Assembly (NCBI GenBank): GCA_947493885.1
Contig: CANLTE010000002.1
Location: 682,001 to 746,000, forward strand
DNA length: 64,000 nucleotides
Reading direction: 5' to 3'
Source: an uncultured Maribacter sp.
Lineage (GTDB): Bacteria; Bacteroidota; Bacteroidia; Flavobacteriales; Flavobacteriaceae
Part shown: positions 62,321-64,000 of the stretch, piece by piece
Layout: each line of letters begins with the position of its first letter
Position numbering within the stretch: the stretch's first letter is position 1
Position numbers and translations under genes: made by a program
The notes under the pieces: model-generated
Told to the model about the DNA's origin: nothing
The model's database searches: none
The model's input: only the letters and a program-made list of their open reading frames with translations

Positions 62321-62890
62321 ATGTTGGAGCAGCTGTTGGAACTTGATAAAACTCTTTTTTTATATTTAAACAATCTTGGAAATAGTAGTTGGGATGCTTT
62401 TTGGATGTTTATTACCAATAAATTTAGTTCCATTCCTTTGTATGCTATTTTGTTGTTTTTTGCATTTAGACTATTGGGGTTAAAAAAAACGGGATTGTTG
62501 CTGGTTTTTATAGTACTTCTAATTATAACAACGGACCAATTAGCTAATTTTTTTAAGTACGGGGTACAAAGGCTGCGCCCTTGTCATGACATAGATGTTA
62601 ATACTTTAATGCGCTTAGTAAAGTCACATTGTGGAGGCAAATATGGTTACTTTTCAGCACATTCTGCAAACTCTTTTGCTATAGCTTGTTTCTTTACTTT
62701 GGTATTACGAAGAAGTTTTAGATATGTAGGTATTCTTCTTTTTGTCTGGGCTGCTTTTGTGGCATACAGTAGGATTTATATTGGAGTGCACTTTCCATTA
62801 GATGTTATTTCTGGAGTGTTTATAGGGCTATTTTTAAGTTGGTTATATTTTATGTTGTTTGGTTTGGCGAGCCAAAGGTTAAAGTTATAG
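62321..62890 (+). CDS. PAP2-family membrane phosphatase
   Basis: The 189-residue membrane protein carries the phosphatidic acid phosphatase type 2 motifs: KYGVQRLRPCHD (motif 1), YGYFSAHSANSFA (motif 2, catalytic His) and SRIYIGVHFPLDVISG (motif 3, catalytic His). Five to six membrane helices surround them. Such enzymes dephosphorylate undecaprenyl diphosphate, phosphatidic acid or phosphatidylglycerophosphate. It is the last gene of the MATE operon. Its neighbour on the other strand is a polyprenyl-phosphate-type glycosyltransferase. Confidence 0.9.
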   Translation: MLEQLLELDKTLFLYLNNLGNSSWDAFWMFITNKFSSIPLYAILLFFAFRLLGLKKTGLLLVFIVLLIITTDQLANFFKYGVQRLRPCHDIDVNTLMRLVKSHCGGKYGYFSAHSANSFAIACFFTLVLRRSFRYVGILLFVWAAFVAYSRIYIGVHFPLDVISGVFIGLFLSWLYFMLFGLASQRLKL

Positions 62891-62911
62891 TAGTAAATAA
62901 ATTATACTTCA

Positions 62912-63853
62912 CTATTGAGTTACTTTAATGTTTTTAATCTTGTAAGGTTTTTTAGTTTGTGATTCATAATAAGTACGCATCAAAAGTTCTAATACTATGC
63001 CAATAGTAAAGAATTGGATTCCTATAAAAATTAATATGACCTCGTAGATAAAGCCAAAATTGTTGGTGACCCCGTTCCAGTTTAACAATAATCTAATAAA
63101 AATAGAAAATACACCAGTTAGACTCATAATAACACCTGTAATTCCAAAAAGGTGGATTGGTCTTCGAAAGAATTTTTGGATAAATAAAAGTAATAGTACA
63201 TCTGAGATTACTTTAAAGGTGCGGCTTAGTCCATACTTTGAATTTCCAGAGTTGCGGGCATGATGCTTAACAGGAATTTGCTTTATTTGCGCTCCCTCAA
63301 AATGCGCTAAAAGTAAAACAAAACGGTGCATTTCACCATATAGTTTTAAATCTTTAGCAGTATTTTTTGTAAATACTTTTAGTGCGCATCCGTTATCTTT
63401 TATGTCTATTTTGGTAACATGCTTTATAAGGGCATTTGCAACTTTAGAAGGTATTTTTTTTAGAGAAGAATCTTTTCTACTAACTCTAATGCCCGTTACA
63501 ACATCAAAGTCGTTATTTACAATACAATTTAGCATGTTGGGAATGTCCATTGGATCGTTTTGTAGATCACCATCCATAGTAACAATATATTCTCCCTTAG
63601 CATAGTCAATACCCGCTGATAAGGCTAAACTTTGCCCATAGTTTTTTTTGAGACAGATTAAATGAACTTTTTTATCATTTAATTCTTCAATGTTTTTTCT
63701 TGTTTTATCTATAGAGAAATCATCAATGAAAATAATTTCGTAGTGATAACTTTTTAGGCTATCATGAATTTTTTCAACAAGCAATTTAATATTACCTTCT
63801 TCATTATATACAGGAATAACTATGGATAATAAGGAAGATGTGGTTGAATTCAT
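62912..63853 (-). CDS. Glycosyltransferase family 2, DPM1/GtrB-like with two membrane helices
   Basis: The 313-residue protein has a GT-A domain: SIVIPVYNEEGNIKLLVEKI, IIFIDDFSIDKTRKNIEEL, VTMDGDLQNDPMDIP with the D-x-D metal site, and VTGIRVSRKDSSLKK. KHHARNSGNSKYGLSRTFK follows, then two C-terminal transmembrane helices (about 225-250 and 265-290). This is the pattern of polyprenyl-phosphate sugar transferases such as GtrB and ArnC. The sugar is unknown. It converges with the PAP2 gene and lies 21 bp after the gene for the DUF2911-like protein. Confidence 0.92.
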   Translation of the reverse strand: MNSTTSSLLSIVIPVYNEEGNIKLLVEKIHDSLKSYHYEIIFIDDFSIDKTRKNIEELNDKKVHLICLKKNYGQSLALSAGIDYAKGEYIVTMDGDLQNDPMDIPNMLNCIVNNDFDVVTGIRVSRKDSSLKKIPSKVANALIKHVTKIDIKDNGCALKVFTKNTAKDLKLYGEMHRFVLLLAHFEGAQIKQIPVKHHARNSGNSKYGLSRTFKVISDVLLLLFIQKFFRRPIHLFGITGVIMSLTGVFSIFIRLLLNWNGVTNNFGFIYEVILIFIGIQFFTIGIVLELLMRTYYESQTKKPYKIKNIKVTQ

Positions 63854-63874
63854 AAAAATATTGAAACACTAAAG

Positions 63875-64000
63875 TTACTTTTTCACGGGTACCTTAACCG
63901 TTGTTTTATCCCATGAAATAGTCAGTGATAATTGATTAGCATCATCAAAATCAATTTTCAAATTTTCCTGGGCAGAATTTAACGGGTGCGTAGGCACTTC
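63875..64000 (-). CDS. DUF2911-like protein, C-terminal end only (5' end outside window)
   Basis: The reverse strand is open from the window edge to a TAA at 63875-63877, giving 41 residues: EVPTHPLNSAQENLKIDF, DDANQLSLTISWDKTTVKV, then PVKK. The TISWDKTTVKVPV ending is typical of DUF2911 proteins, a secreted Bacteroidota family of unknown function, but only this tail is visible, so the assignment is tentative. The gene would be upstream of and on the same strand as the DPM1-like glycosyltransferase. Confidence 0.55.
   Translation of the reverse strand, partial: EVPTHPLNSAQENLKIDFDDANQLSLTISWDKTTVKVPVKK

Noticed and set aside
1-64000. tRNA, rRNA, riboswitch, prophage or integrated element
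   Set aside because: I looked for clover-leaf patterns, attachment-site repeats and phage or integrase genes and saw none; base composition looks even across the window by eye.

Overview
This AT-rich window comes from a member of the Bacteroidota, most likely the family Flavobacteriaceae. The signs are: proteins with the type IX secretion system (T9SS) type B C-terminal sorting domain, a PorP/SprF protein, Flavobacteriia-typical families (DUF1573 lipoprotein, DUF5606, DUF6607-like), SprB-like adhesin organisation, near absence of Shine-Dalgarno sequences, and several promoters with the Bacteroidota -7 box TAnnTTTG, two of them with a TTTG box exactly 19 bp upstream. No rRNA, tRNA, CRISPR array, insertion sequence or prophage was seen. 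Most of the window is ordinary chromosome.

Layout: 1-8 kb holds the end of nusB, a DUF1573 lipoprotein, yajC, pepT, pyrD, a LysE-type exporter, HMG-CoA lyase, a Crp/Fnr regulator and a DoxX-like protein. 7.5-13.2 kb is a divergent haem-uptake locus: TonB receptor, HmuY-type lipoprotein, a small Cys-motif protein and a methyltransferase rightward; a DUF6607-like protein and a paralogue of the same small Cys-motif protein leftward. A Fur-box-like palindrome overlaps the receptor start codon. 13.3-16.2 kb holds a porin-like barrel, then an FMN-binding protein, a four-helix membrane protein with paired histidines and a c-type haem protein in a tightly coupled operon, which looks like an extracytoplasmic electron-transfer module. 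16-26 kb is housekeeping (guaB, thioredoxin-like, lysA, LON-domain protein, sucC, hsp20, uvrB) plus a small secreted-protein gene broken by a one-base frameshift.

26-33.6 kb has a T9SS type B protein, an ABC exporter pair, an IgGFc-binding-like secreted protein, and an unknown protein in which I see a cryptic protein-kinase-like motif order. 33.6-36.3 kb has a nucleoid-associated protein, a pRiA4b ORF-3-like protein and haem A synthase. 36.4-45.6 kb is an SprB-like triad read leftward: a 2102-residue adhesin with RCC1-like segments, six ~103-residue tandem repeats (309-bp period), calcium-binding DxDxDG repeats and a type B sorting domain, then PorP/SprF and a PorE-like OmpA protein.

45.8-51.6 kb is a leftward operon dapD - three glycosyltransferases - tsaC - cca, with overlapping or nearly touching ends. 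51.7-53.2 kb is ruvX-def-DUF5606. Then come a GDSL hydrolase with a GH20 hexosaminidase, a DUF2853 protein, a TRAP transporter with an SMP-30-like lactonase, mazG, a MATE exporter, a small acidic protein, a PAP2 phosphatase and a DPM1-like glycosyltransferase. The window ends inside a gene whose visible tail resembles DUF2911 proteins.

The two best candidates for under-described biology are the bookended haem locus plus the adjacent FMN/cytochrome module (7.5-16.2 kb), and the cryptic kinase-like protein at 32.5-33.6 kb. All assignments are from reading the sequence; no database search was run.
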